From Pseudomonas citri (GTDB lineage: Bacteria; Pseudomonadota; Gammaproteobacteria; Pseudomonadales; Pseudomonadaceae): DNA of 32,659 nucleotides. Where the stretch lies: contig NZ_JAODAB010000042.1 in assembly GCF_025336485.1 (NCBI RefSeq), positions 1 to 32,659 on the forward strand, read 5' to 3'. The translations under genes and the position numbers were made by a program. How positions within the stretch are numbered: position 1 is the first letter of the stretch; the number at the start of each line of letters is the position of its first letter. The notes beneath the pieces were generated by a model. That model was not told the DNA's origin. It searched no databases and worked only from the letters and a program-made list of their open reading frames with translations. Below, in pieces: positions 7,224 through 15,338 of the stretch.

Positions 7224-8042
7224 TTAGCGCTTCAGTGAAGCCGGCAGGTGCGGCTGGATGGCGGTCAGTACAGCCTTGAAGCATTTGGTGTTGCCGGCAA
7301 CGATGTGGCCTTTTTCAAGGAAGTCGTGGCCGCCGGTGAAGTCGCTCACCAAGCCGCCGGCTTCCTGGATCAGCAGGGCACCTGCCGCCATGTCCCATTC
7401 GGACAGGCCCGACTCCCAGAACGCATCGAAACGACCAGCGGCCACGTAAGCCAGGTCCAGGCTTGCGGCGCCGGCGCGGCGGATGCCGGCGGTCTGGCCG
7501 ACCAGGGCGCGGAACATGCCCAGGTAGTTATCCAGGTTGTCCATCTGCTCGTCGCGGAAAGGGAAACCGGTGCCCAGCAAGGCGCCGTCCAGGCTGGTAC
7601 GGCCGCTGACACGCAGGCGACGACCGTTCAACTGGGCGCCACGGCCACGGCTGGCGGTGAATTCTTCCTGGCGAACCGGGTCCAGCACGACGGCGTGCTC
7701 CAGGCGACCGCGGTATTTGCAGGCGATGCTGACAGCGAAGTGAGGGATGCCGCGCAGGAAGTTGGTAGTGCCGTCCAGTGGATCGATGATCCACAGGTAT
7801 TCTTCGCCTTCGATGCCGGTACCGGCGTGCATGCCGGTCTCTTCGCCCAGAATCGAGTGGTTCGGATAAGCCTTGCGCAGGGCGTCGACGATTTTCTGTT
7901 CGGCGGCGCGATCGACCTCGGACACGTAGTCCTTGGCGTCTTTTTCGTCGACCTTGATGGTATCCAGGCGCTCGATGGAGCGGAAGATCAGTTCACTGGC
8001 GCTGCGGGCGGCGCGCAGCGCGATATTCAGCATGGGCTGCAT
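7224..8042 (-). CDS. suhB: Inositol-1-monophosphatase family protein SuhB
   Basis: SuhB hydrolyses myo-inositol-1-phosphate in vitro and in E. coli also takes part in the Nus antitermination complex on rRNA operons. The 272-aa product has the full metal site: GEETG with Glu67, DPLDGTTNF with Asp87 and Asp90, and WDMAAG with Asp217. The start at 8042 (MQPMLNIALRAARSA) matches E. coli SuhB, and AGGTGA lies 9 bases upstream. The gene is transcribed away from trmJ. In pseudomonads suhB affects virulence traits through regulation; nothing in this sequence addresses that. Confidence 0.96.
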   Translation of the reverse strand: MQPMLNIALRAARSASELIFRSIERLDTIKVDEKDAKDYVSEVDRAAEQKIVDALRKAYPNHSILGEETGMHAGTGIEGEEYLWIIDPLDGTTNFLRGIPHFAVSIACKYRGRLEHAVVLDPVRQEEFTASRGRGAQLNGRRLRVSGRTSLDGALLGTGFPFRDEQMDNLDNYLGMFRALVGQTAGIRRAGAASLDLAYVAAGRFDAFWESGLSEWDMAAGALLIQEAGGLVSDFTGGHDFLEKGHIVAGNTKCFKAVLTAIQPHLPASLKR

Positions 8043-8186
8043 GGATGTGTCACCTAAGGTTGTTAAAGAAAGCCGGGCATTCTATCAGAAAGTTTCCTCA
8101 GGAGAAGGTGGGTGTTTGCTTTCATAGCTTAACGGTAGGTGCTTAGGTAATATTTGCTCCCTTTATCGTGTTCGAGAGCGCTTCCC
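8043..8186. promoter_or_regulatory. Divergent promoter region, suhB / trmJ
   Basis: For suhB, a -10 TAGAAT is visible on the minus strand (8079-8084) about 37 bases before the start codon, with only a weak -35. For trmJ, TAATAT (8148-8153) is a possible -10, again with a poor -35. No dyad symmetry stands out. The -10 calls are tentative. Confidence 0.4.
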
Positions 8187-8957
8187 TTGTTGCACAACAT
8201 TCGTGTCGTCCTGGTCAATACCAGCCATCCGGGTAACATCGGCGGCGCTGCGCGGGCCATGAAGAACATGGGCCTGTCGCGGCTGGTGCTGGTCGAGCCG
8301 CGCGTGTTTCCCCATCACGAAGCCGATGCCCGGGCCTCGGGTGCCAATGACATCCTGGCCAATACCCAGGTGGTCGCGACCCTGGAAGACGCGCTGGTGG
8401 GCTGCAATCTGGTGCTCGGCACCAGCGCCCGCGACCGCCGCATTCCCTGGCCGTTGCTCGACCCCCGTGAATGCGGGGCCAAAGTGGTCGAGGAGGCCGC
8501 GCAAGGCTTCGAGATCGCGCTGGTGTTCGGTCGTGAAGATTCCGGCTTGACCAATGAAGAGCTGCAGCGATGTCACTTCCATGTGCATATCCCTTCCGAC
8601 CCTGAGTTCAGTTCGTTGAACCTGGGGGCGGCGGTGCAGGTGTTGAGCTATGAAGTGCGCATGGCCTGGCTGGCAGCCGAAGGCAAGCCGAGCAAGGTGG
8701 AAAAAACCGAGGTGACGTCGCCACGCAGTGAGACACTGGCGACCATGGACGAACTGGAGCGATTCTACGGCCACCTGGAGCAGACCCTGGTGGACATCGA
8801 ATTCCTCGATCCGGAGAAACCGCGGCACTTGATGGCGCGCCTGCGTCGGTTGTACGGACGAAGCTCGGTCAACCGGGCGGAGATGAATATATTGCGCGGC
8901 ATCCTCACGGAAACCCAAAAAGCGGCCCGTGGCGAGCTGATTAAGCGGAAGGAATAA
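8187..8957 (+). CDS. trmJ: tRNA Cm32/Um32 methyltransferase TrmJ
   Basis: TrmJ uses SAM to methylate the ribose 2'-OH of nucleotide 32 in several tRNAs. The product has the SPOUT-family fold marks: NTSHPGNIGGAARAMKNMG at 11-29, GREDSGLTNEE at 115-125 and SSLNLGAAVQVLSYE at 142-156, which make up the trefoil-knot SAM site. I place the start at the TTG of 8187 (or the next TTG, 8190), because the family begins only a few residues before IRVVLVN and no ATG or GTG is available; the frame is open upstream to 8154. Length about 256 aa. The TTG start suggests modest translation. cysE begins 1 base after its stop, so the two are coupled. Confidence 0.93.
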   Translation: MLHNIRVVLVNTSHPGNIGGAARAMKNMGLSRLVLVEPRVFPHHEADARASGANDILANTQVVATLEDALVGCNLVLGTSARDRRIPWPLLDPRECGAKVVEEAAQGFEIALVFGREDSGLTNEELQRCHFHVHIPSDPEFSSLNLGAAVQVLSYEVRMAWLAAEGKPSKVEKTEVTSPRSETLATMDELERFYGHLEQTLVDIEFLDPEKPRHLMARLRRLYGRSSVNRAEMNILRGILTETQKAARGELIKRKE

Positions 8958-8958
8958 A

Positions 8959-9735
8959 ATGTTCGATCGTTTGCGTGAAGATATCCAAAGCGTTTTCCAT
9001 CGTGACCCGGCGGCGCGCAATGCCTTTGAAGTGCTGACTTGCTATCCGGGGATGCACGCGATCTGGCTTCACCGGCTTTCCGGTGCCTTGTGGGGGATGG
9101 GTTGGAAATGGCTGGCGCGTGTGGTGTCGAACTTCGGTCGGTGGTTGACCGGGATCGAGATCCATCCGGGCGCCAAGGTCGGTCGCCGGTTCTTCATCGA
9201 CCACGGCATGGGCATCGTCATTGGTGAAACCGCCGAGATCGGCGACGATGTCACGCTATACCAGGGCGTGACCTTGGGTGGCACCAGTTGGAACAAGGGC
9301 AAGCGCCACCCGACGTTGGAAGATGGCGTGGTGGTGGGTGCCGGTGCGAAGGTGCTTGGGCCGTTTACGGTTGGGGCGGGGGCGAAAGTCGGCTCCAATG
9401 CCGTGGTGACCAAGGCCGTGCCACCTGGGGCGACCGTGGTGGGCATTCCAGGGCGGGTTATCGTCAAGTCCGATGACGAACAGGATGCGCGGCGCAAAGC
9501 CATGGCCGAGAAAATCGGCTTCGATGCCTACGGTGTCGGCGAGGACATGCCCGACCCGGTGGCTCGCGCCATCAATCAGTTGCTCGATCACCTGCAGGCC
9601 GTTGATGGTCGGCTGGAGGGGATGTGCGGGGCCTTGAAGGAGTTGGGCAGTAATTACTGTGCCAAGGACTTGCCTGAGCTGCGCGAGGAAGACTTCGCGT
9701 GTGTGAAGGACAAGGATCAGAGTCAGGCCAGCTAG
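8959..9735 (+). CDS. cysE: Serine O-acetyltransferase CysE (short N-terminal type)
   Basis: CysE makes O-acetylserine from serine and acetyl-CoA, the precursor of cysteine. The left-handed beta-helix hexapeptide domain spans about residues 64-170, with the catalytic DHGMG (Asp81, His82), HP at 117-118 and the lysine/glycine loop TSWNKGKRHP. The helical N-terminal domain is only about 65 residues, against about 140 in E. coli CysE, while about 88 residues follow the beta-helix. This is the short class, as in other pseudomonads, so oligomer state and cysteine feedback may differ from E. coli. GGAAGGA precedes the ATG. It sits directly upstream of the isc operon, which consumes cysteine as its sulfur source. 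Confidence 0.95.
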   Translation: MFDRLREDIQSVFHRDPAARNAFEVLTCYPGMHAIWLHRLSGALWGMGWKWLARVVSNFGRWLTGIEIHPGAKVGRRFFIDHGMGIVIGETAEIGDDVTLYQGVTLGGTSWNKGKRHPTLEDGVVVGAGAKVLGPFTVGAGAKVGSNAVVTKAVPPGATVVGIPGRVIVKSDDEQDARRKAMAEKIGFDAYGVGEDMPDPVARAINQLLDHLQAVDGRLEGMCGALKELGSNYCAKDLPELREEDFACVKDKDQSQAS

Positions 9736-9750
9736 ATCGAGGTACCTGCA

Positions 9751-9772
9751 TCGCGGGCAAGCCTTGCTCCCC
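9751..9772 (-). repeat. Solitary REP element
   Basis: This is the reverse complement of the GGGAGCAAGGCTTGCCCGCG repeat found in the REPIN at 24952-25043, with one base missing at the outer GTGGG end. It precedes, in opposite orientation, another REP at 9817. Confidence 0.7.
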
Positions 9773-9816
9773 ATCGGGTTGGTGTCGTGCGCGAATTGCG
9801 GCCACCCAAGACCCCT

Positions 9817-9870
9817 TGTGGGAGCAAAGCTTGCTCGCGATGAACGATAACGCGGTATCGCTGTCACCCC
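9817..9870 (+). repeat. Half REPIN: REP plus loop, second REP missing
   Basis: A REP (TGTGGGAGCAAAGCTTGCTC plus GCGAT) runs straight into GAACGATAACGCGGT, the same loop sequence as in the intact REPIN at 24952-25043; 21 bases are identical (9836-9856 and 24972-24992). The inverted second REP that should follow is absent, so this is a decayed or half element between cysE and the iscR promoter. Confidence 0.65.
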
Positions 9871-9910
9871 CGGCCAGCCTTTGTTATCATGCGCGCGCTC
9901 TTTCGCGGGT

Positions 9911-9935
9911 AAACCTGAGTAGTCCACTCGGTCTT
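9911..9935 (+). promoter_or_regulatory. Upstream IscR-box-like site (weaker)
   Basis: A 25-bp stretch that abuts the stronger site at 9936. It keeps the dyad halves CCTGAGT and ACTCGG of a type 1 IscR site but misses several other consensus positions. E. coli iscR also has paired type 1 sites in its promoter. This is a motif match by eye only. Confidence 0.45.
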
Positions 9936-9960
9936 ATAGTTGACTTAAATACTCGGGAAT
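9936..9960 (+). promoter_or_regulatory. Type 1 IscR-binding site over the iscR -35
   Basis: ATAGTTGACTTAAATACTCG followed by GGAAT fits the E. coli type 1 consensus ATASYYGACTRWWWYAGTCR plus RSTAT at 22 of 25 positions by my count. It covers the -35 hexamer, so [2Fe-2S]-IscR bound here would block RNA polymerase and repress its own operon when clusters are plentiful. Confidence 0.75.
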
Positions 9961-9968
9961 TGCATACT
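9940..9968 (+). promoter_or_regulatory. Sigma-70 promoter of the isc operon
   Basis: -35 TTGACT (9940-9945), 17-bp spacer, -10 CATACT (9963-9968) with a TG just before it. Transcription would start near 9975, about 26 bases before the iscR ATG. Confidence 0.7.
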
Positions 9969-10000
9969 CGCACCCATTCCGAACTCCGTGGTAATTGTCC

Positions 10001-10492
10001 ATGCGACTGACTACAAAAGGCCGATACGCCGTGACCGCAATGCTGGACCTGGCATTGCATGCGCAGCACGGGCCGGTGTCCCTGGCCGATATCTCCGAGC
10101 GCCAGGGTATTTCCCTGTCCTATCTTGAACAACTGTTCGCCAAACTGCGCCGCAGCAACCTGGTCTCCAGCGTTCGCGGCCCTGGTGGCGGCTACCAATT
10201 GTCGCGCGACATGCAAGGCATCCAGGTCGCCCAGGTGATCGATGCGGTGAACGAATCGGTCGATGCGACCAAATGCCAGGGGTTGGGCGATTGCCATGGC
10301 GGCGATACTTGCCTGACCCATCATCTGTGGTGCGACCTGAGCCTGCAGATCCACGAGTTTCTGAGCGGTATCAGCTTGGCTGACCTTGTAACCCGTCGTG
10401 AGGTGCAAGAAGTAGCCCAGCGTCAGGACCAGCGCCGTTGCAATGGCAAGGCGCCGCACCTGGACAAGATTGAAGCGTCCGCCGTCGAATGA
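10001..10492 (+). CDS. iscR: Iron-sulfur cluster regulator IscR
   Basis: IscR is an Rrf2-family DNA-binding protein that senses cluster status through a [2Fe-2S] cluster and represses the isc operon. The 163-aa product has the N-terminal winged helix (MRLTTKGRYAVTAMLDLALH, recognition region ISLSYLEQLFAKLRR) and the ligands Cys92, Cys98, Cys104 and His107 in the same register as E. coli. The ATG at 10001 is chosen over a TTG two codons earlier because it matches the family start. No strong Shine-Dalgarno is visible. Two IscR-like sites in its own promoter imply autoregulation. Confidence 0.97.
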   Translation: MRLTTKGRYAVTAMLDLALHAQHGPVSLADISERQGISLSYLEQLFAKLRRSNLVSSVRGPGGGYQLSRDMQGIQVAQVIDAVNESVDATKCQGLGDCHGGDTCLTHHLWCDLSLQIHEFLSGISLADLVTRREVQEVAQRQDQRRCNGKAPHLDKIEASAVE

Positions 10493-10542
10493 CCGCCGCA
10501 GAGCACGCGGAACGCCAGCCAGCCTGATTTAGGAGAGAGTCC

Positions 10543-11757
10543 ATGAAATTGCCGATTTACCTTGATTACTCTGCGACCACCCCGGTTGATCCGCGTGTCG
10601 CGCAAAAGATGAGTGAATGCCTGCTGGTCGACGGAAACTTCGGTAACCCGGCGTCGCGCTCCCACGTATTCGGCTGGAAAGCCGAGGAGTCGGTCGAGAA
10701 CGCCCGTCGCCAGGTCGCCGACCTGGTCAACGCCGACCCGCGTGAAATCGTCTGGACCTCCGGTGCGACCGAGTCCGACAACCTGGCAATCAAGGGTGTC
10801 GCGCATTTCTATCACACCAAGGGCAAACACCTGATCACCTCCAAGATCGAGCACAAGGCTGTCCTGGACACCATGCGCCAACTGGAGCGTGAAGGTTTCG
10901 AAGTGACCTACCTCGAGCCCGGTGAAGACGGCATCATCACCCCGGCCATGGTTGAAGCTGCACTGCGCGACGACACCATCCTGGTTTCGATCATGCATGT
11001 GAACAACGAGATCGGCACCGTCAACGACATCGCGGCCATCGGCGAACTGACTCGCTCCAAGGGCATCCTGTTCCACGTCGACGCGGCCCAGTCCACCGGT
11101 AAGGTCGACATCGACCTGTCCAAGCTGAAAGTCGACCTGATGTCGTTTTCCGCACACAAGACCTACGGCCCTAAAGGCATTGGCGCACTGTATGTGAGCC
11201 GCAAGCCGCGTGTTCGCCTCGAAGCGACCATGCACGGCGGCGGTCACGAGCGCGGCATGCGTTCCGGCACCCTGGCGACCCACCAGATCGTCGGCATGGG
11301 CGAAGCCTTCCGTGTTGCCAAGGAAGACATGGCTGCCGAAAACGTGCGCATCAAGGCCTTGAGCGATCGCTTCTACAAGCAGGTCGAGCACCTTGAAGAG
11401 CTCTACGTCAACGGCAGCATGATCGCCCGCGTCCCGCATAACCTGAACCTGAGCTTCAACTACGTTGAAGGTGAGTCGCTGATCATGGCGCTCAAGGATC
11501 TGGCCGTGTCGTCCGGTTCGGCGTGCACCTCGGCGTCCCTCGAGCCTTCGTACGTACTGCGTGCCCTGGGCCGCAACGACGAACTGGCCCACAGTTCGAT
11601 CCGCTTCACCTTCGGCCGCTTCACCACCGAAGAAGAAATCGATTATGCCGCGCAGAAAGTCTGCGAGGCCGTAACCAAGCTGCGCGCTCTGTCGCCGCTC
11701 TGGGACATGTACAAAGACGGCGTCGACATCTCGAAGATCGAGTGGGCGGCGCACTGA
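10543..11757 (+). CDS. iscS: Cysteine desulfurase IscS
   Basis: IscS is a PLP enzyme that takes sulfur from L-cysteine and hands persulfide to IscU, and in other bacteria to tRNA thiolation partners. The 404-aa protein has the PLP lysine Lys206 in SFSAHKTYGPKG and the catalytic Cys328 in SSGSACTSASLEPSYVLRAL, at the E. coli positions. His104 in KIEHKAV stacks on the cofactor in this family. AGGAGAGAG lies before the ATG. It is the second gene of the ISC operon, 50 bp after iscR. Confidence 0.98.
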   Translation: MKLPIYLDYSATTPVDPRVAQKMSECLLVDGNFGNPASRSHVFGWKAEESVENARRQVADLVNADPREIVWTSGATESDNLAIKGVAHFYHTKGKHLITSKIEHKAVLDTMRQLEREGFEVTYLEPGEDGIITPAMVEAALRDDTILVSIMHVNNEIGTVNDIAAIGELTRSKGILFHVDAAQSTGKVDIDLSKLKVDLMSFSAHKTYGPKGIGALYVSRKPRVRLEATMHGGGHERGMRSGTLATHQIVGMGEAFRVAKEDMAAENVRIKALSDRFYKQVEHLEELYVNGSMIARVPHNLNLSFNYVEGESLIMALKDLAVSSGSACTSASLEPSYVLRALGRNDELAHSSIRFTFGRFTTEEEIDYAAQKVCEAVTKLRALSPLWDMYKDGVDISKIEWAAH

Positions 11758-11800
11758 AGAAGTCGCCACCAGAGCGGCTCACTGATGAGGATTGAAGCAA

Positions 11801-12187
11801 ATGGCATATAGCGAAAAGGTCATCGACCACTACGAGAACCCGCGCAACGTCGGCAAGATGGACGCGCAGGACCCTGATGTCGGCACCGGCATGGTCGGCG
11901 CCCCGGCTTGCGGCGACGTCATGCGCTTGCAGATCAAGGTCAACGAGCAAGGCATCATCGAAGATGCCAAGTTCAAGACCTATGGTTGCGGCTCGGCCAT
12001 CGCCTCCAGCTCCCTGGCGACCGAATGGATGAAGGGCAAGACCCTCGATGAAGCCGAAACCATCAAGAACACCCAGCTCGCCGAAGAACTGGCCCTGCCG
12101 CCAGTGAAAATCCACTGCTCGGTACTCGCCGAAGACGCCATCAAGGCGGCCGTTCGCGATTACAAGCAGAAGAAAGGCTTGATCTGA
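11801..12187 (+). CDS. iscU: Iron-sulfur cluster scaffold IscU
   Basis: IscU is the scaffold on which [2Fe-2S] clusters are built from IscS sulfur and iron. The 128-aa protein carries the three ligands Cys37, Cys63 and Cys106, plus Asp39, whose family role is in cluster release. LPPVK at 99-103 is the recognition motif bound by the HscA chaperone, which is encoded three genes downstream. I chose the ATG at 11801 (MAYSEKVIDHYENPRN) over the TTG three codons earlier by family comparison. Confidence 0.98.
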   Translation: MAYSEKVIDHYENPRNVGKMDAQDPDVGTGMVGAPACGDVMRLQIKVNEQGIIEDAKFKTYGCGSAIASSSLATEWMKGKTLDEAETIKNTQLAEELALPPVKIHCSVLAEDAIKAAVRDYKQKKGLI

Positions 12188-12211
12188 CCTGTGTACAGGT
12201 AAGGAGTTTGC

Positions 12212-12535
12212 ATGGCTATCCAGATGACAGAAGCCGCCGCTAAACATGTGCAGCGCTCCCTCGCGGGGCGCGGCAAGGGCGAGGGTATCCGCCTGGGTGT
12301 TCGCACCACGGGCTGCTCTGGCCTTGCCTACGTGCTGGAATTCGTCGACGAAGTGGGCGAAGACGACCAGGTATTCGAGAGTCATGGTCAGAAAGTGATC
12401 ATCGACCCGAAAAGCCTGACGTACCTGGACGGCACCGAGCTCGATTTCGTCAAGGAAGGGTTGAACGAAGGCTTCAAGTTCAACAACCCCAACGTGCGCG
12501 GTGAGTGTGGCTGCGGCGAAAGCTTCAACATCTGA
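12212..12535 (+). CDS. iscA: A-type iron-sulfur carrier IscA
   Basis: IscA receives iron or clusters and passes them to apo-proteins, especially [4Fe-4S] enzymes. The 107-aa product has the three invariant cysteines Cys35, Cys99 and Cys101 (TTGCSGLAY and GECGCGESF). AAGGAG is well placed before the ATG. It follows iscU after 24 bp and leads into hscB. Confidence 0.97.
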   Translation: MAIQMTEAAAKHVQRSLAGRGKGEGIRLGVRTTGCSGLAYVLEFVDEVGEDDQVFESHGQKVIIDPKSLTYLDGTELDFVKEGLNEGFKFNNPNVRGECGCGESFNI

Positions 12536-12543
12536 GGCGGCTC

Positions 12544-13065
12544 GTGGGAACTCCTTGTCATTTTGCTTTGTTCCAATTGCAGCCCGCTTTCCAGCTGGAT
12601 CTTGAGCAGTTGTCCGCGCGTTATCTGGAATTGGCCCGTGAGGTCCATCCGGATCGCTATGCCGATGCCCCCGAGGCTGAGCAGCGGCGGGCGCTCGAAC
12701 TGTCGGCCAACCTCAACGAGGCGTACCAGACGCTCAAGCATTCGGCCAAGCGCGCGCGTTACCTGCTTGCCATCAGCGGCCATGAGCTGCCCCTGGAAGT
12801 CACGGTCCACGACCCCGAATTTCTTCTGCAACAGATGCAATGGCGCGAAGAGCTCGAGGACTTGCAGGACAGTGCCAACCTGGCGGGTGTCGCGGCGTTC
12901 AAGCGCCGTTTGAAAGAAGCCCAGCAAACGTTGAACGAAAGCTTCGCGGCTTGTTGGAACGACGCTGCGCAACGCGAACAGGCCGAACGCCTGATGCGGC
13001 GCATGCAGTTCCTCGACAAGCTCACCTACGAAGTGCGCCAATTGGAAGAGCGCCTCGACGATTAA
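12544..13065 (+). CDS. hscB: J-domain co-chaperone HscB
   Basis: HscB brings IscU to the Hsp70 HscA and stimulates its ATPase. The 173-aa protein has an N-terminal J-domain with the essential HPD (in AREVHPDRYA, about residue 35) and a C-terminal helical IscU-binding domain. The start is the GTG at 12544, 8 bases after the iscA stop: translation from there gives GTPCHFALFQL, matching family N-termini, and GAGGCGG is just upstream. An in-frame GTG at 12505 lies inside iscA and would add an unlikely extension. Confidence 0.95.
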   Translation: MGTPCHFALFQLQPAFQLDLEQLSARYLELAREVHPDRYADAPEAEQRRALELSANLNEAYQTLKHSAKRARYLLAISGHELPLEVTVHDPEFLLQQMQWREELEDLQDSANLAGVAAFKRRLKEAQQTLNESFAACWNDAAQREQAERLMRRMQFLDKLTYEVRQLEERLDD

Positions 13066-13115
13066 CCCAGTGCCGCTCCGGTCGCACGCCTGATTACAGA
13101 TAAGTCCAGATTACG

Positions 13116-14978
13116 ATGGCCCTACTGCAGATCGCCGAACCCGGCCAAAGTCCACAACCGCACCAGCGTCGCCTGGCCGTGGGAATCGACTTGGGTACCA
13201 CCAATTCCCTGGTCGCTGCCTTGCGCAGCGGTCTTTCCGAGCCGCTGGCCGATGAGCAGGGGCGGGTGATCCTGCCGTCTGCCGTGCGCTATCACGCCGA
13301 TCGTGTCGAAGTGGGCGAGTCGGCCAAGCTGGCCGCGTCGACCGATCCGCTGAACACCATCGTATCGGTCAAGCGCCTGATGGGGCGTGGCCTGTCCGAC
13401 GTCAAGCAATTGGGGGAGCAACTGCCCTATCGCTTCGTCGGCGGCGAATCCCACATGCCTTTTATCGAAACCGTGCAGGGGGCGAAAAGCCCGGTCCAGG
13501 TTTCGGCCGATATCCTCAAGGTGCTGCGCCAGCGTGCCGAAGCAGCGCTGGGTGGCGAGCTGGTGGGGGCTGTCATCACCGTCCCGGCCTATTTCGACGA
13601 GGCTCAGCGCCAAGCCACCAAGGACGCGGCCAAGTTGGCCGGCCTGAACGTGCTGCGCCTGCTCAATGAGCCGACCGCCGCTGCCGTGGCGTATGGCCTG
13701 GACCAGCATGCCGAAGGCCTGGTCGCCATCTACGACCTGGGCGGCGGCACGTTCGATATCTCTATCTTGCGCCTGACCGGCGGCGTCTTCGAAGTCCTGG
13801 CCACCGGTGGCGACAGCGCCCTGGGCGGCGATGATTTCGACCATGCCATCGCCGGTTGGATCATCGAAAACGCGGGCCTGTCCGCGGACCTCGATCCGGG
13901 GGCGCAACGCCACTTGTTGCAAACCGCCTGCGCCGCCAAGGAAGCCTTGACCGACGCGAGCAGTGTCGAAGTGGTGTATGGCGATTGGAACGCCTCGTTG
14001 AGCCGCGAAACCTTCAATGCGCTGATCGAGCCCATGGTTGCCCGCAGCCTCAAGGCCTGTCGTCGCGCCGTGCGTGATTCCGGTGTTGAGCTCGACGACG
14101 TGAAGGCCGTGGTCATGGTCGGTGGTTCGACCCGCGTACCTCGGGTGCGTGAAGCCGTCGCCGAAGCCTTTGGTCGCCAGCCATTGACCGAAATCGACCC
14201 GGACCAGGTGGTCGCCATTGGCGCTGCGATCCAGGCCGACACCCTGGCCGGTAACAAGCGCGATGGCGGCGAACTGCTGCTGCTCGACGTGATTCCGTTG
14301 TCCCTGGGGCTTGAAACCATGGGCGGTCTGATGGAGAAGGTGATTCCACGCAACACCACCATCCCCGTGGCCCGCGCCCAGGACTTCACCACTTATAAAG
14401 ACGGCCAGTCGGCCATGATGATCCACGTGTTGCAAGGCGAACGCGAGCTCATCAGCGACTGCCGTTCCCTGGCCCGTTTCGAATTGCGCGGCATCCCGGC
14501 CATGGTGGCGGGTGCGGCGAAGATTCGCGTGACCTTCCAGGTCGACGCCGACGGCTTGCTCAATGTCTCCGCTCGCGAACTGGGTTCGGGCGTCGAGGCC
14601 AGCATCCAGGTCAAGCCGTCCTATGGCCTGACCGACGGCGAAATCGCTCGGATGCTCAAGGATTCGTTCCAGTACGCCGGCGATGACAAGGTAGCCCGCG
14701 TGCTGCGTGAGCAACAGGTCGATGCCCAGCGCCTGATCGAAGCCGTGCAAGGCGCCCTGGAGGCCGACGGCGAGCGTTTGCTGGACGCCGATGAGCGCAT
14801 GGTCATCGAGCTGCAGATGCAGGAATTGGCCGAATTGATCAAAGGTACCGATGGCTATGCCATCGAGCAGCAGACCAAGCGTCTGTCGCAAGTCACCGAT
14901 GCTTTTGCCGCCCGTCGCCTGGACTCCACCGTCAAGGCCGCCCTGGCGGGACGCAACCTGAATGAAATCGAGGAGTAG
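13116..14978 (+). CDS. hscA: Hsp70-type chaperone HscA
   Basis: HscA is the specialised Hsp70 that, with HscB, drives cluster release from IscU by ATP turnover. The 620-aa protein has the ATPase signatures GIDLGTTNS (23-31), a DLGGGTFDISIL phosphate loop near 205-216 and VMVGGSTRVPRVRE near 330-343, then a substrate-binding domain opening around DVIPLSLGLETMGG (about 395). Its length is close to E. coli HscA (616). The C-terminal tail lacks the acidic EEVD-like end of eukaryotic Hsp70s, as expected. No clear Shine-Dalgarno precedes the ATG, which lies 50 bp after hscB. fdx starts 3 bases after its stop. Confidence 0.97.
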   Translation: MALLQIAEPGQSPQPHQRRLAVGIDLGTTNSLVAALRSGLSEPLADEQGRVILPSAVRYHADRVEVGESAKLAASTDPLNTIVSVKRLMGRGLSDVKQLGEQLPYRFVGGESHMPFIETVQGAKSPVQVSADILKVLRQRAEAALGGELVGAVITVPAYFDEAQRQATKDAAKLAGLNVLRLLNEPTAAAVAYGLDQHAEGLVAIYDLGGGTFDISILRLTGGVFEVLATGGDSALGGDDFDHAIAGWIIENAGLSADLDPGAQRHLLQTACAAKEALTDASSVEVVYGDWNASLSRETFNALIEPMVARSLKACRRAVRDSGVELDDVKAVVMVGGSTRVPRVREAVAEAFGRQPLTEIDPDQVVAIGAAIQADTLAGNKRDGGELLLLDVIPLSLGLETMGGLMEKVIPRNTTIPVARAQDFTTYKDGQSAMMIHVLQGERELISDCRSLARFELRGIPAMVAGAAKIRVTFQVDADGLLNVSARELGSGVEASIQVKPSYGLTDGEIARMLKDSFQYAGDDKVARVLREQQVDAQRLIEAVQGALEADGERLLDADERMVIELQMQELAELIKGTDGYAIEQQTKRLSQVTDAFAARRLDSTVKAALAGRNLNEIEE

Positions 14979-14981
14979 TTG

Positions 14982-15323
14982 ATGCCGCAGGTGATTTTTT
15001 TGCCCCACGAGAAGTTCTGCCCTGAGGGTATGGTTGTGGAGGCTGAACCTGGGATCTCCATCCTCGAATTGGCCCATGAGCACCATATCGAGATGGAAAG
15101 TGCCTGTGGCGGCGTCTGTGCCTGCACGACGTGCCATTGCATCATCCGTGAGGGTTTCGATTCGCTGGAAGAGGCTGACGAACTGGAGGAAGATTTCCTC
15201 GACAAGGCCTGGGGTCTGGAAGCGCAATCGCGCCTGGCTTGCCAGGCGATTGTCGGTGAGGAAGACCTGACCGTCGAAATTCCGAAATACTCGCTCAACC
15301 ACGCTGCCGAAGCGCCGCACTGA
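14982..15323 (+). CDS. fdx: ISC-type [2Fe-2S] ferredoxin Fdx
   Basis: Fdx provides electrons for cluster assembly by the ISC machinery. The 113-aa adrenodoxin-type protein has the ligand set Cys42, Cys48, Cys51 and Cys87 at the same residue numbers as E. coli Fdx, in ESACGGVCACTTCHC and RLACQ. Further cysteines at 46 and 53 are in the loop. The ATG at 14982 is preferred over the adjacent TTG at 14979. It immediately follows hscA. Confidence 0.97.
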   Translation: MPQVIFLPHEKFCPEGMVVEAEPGISILELAHEHHIEMESACGGVCACTTCHCIIREGFDSLEEADELEEDFLDKAWGLEAQSRLACQAIVGEEDLTVEIPKYSLNHAAEAPH

Positions 15324-15338
15324 TTCAGGAAAGCGACA

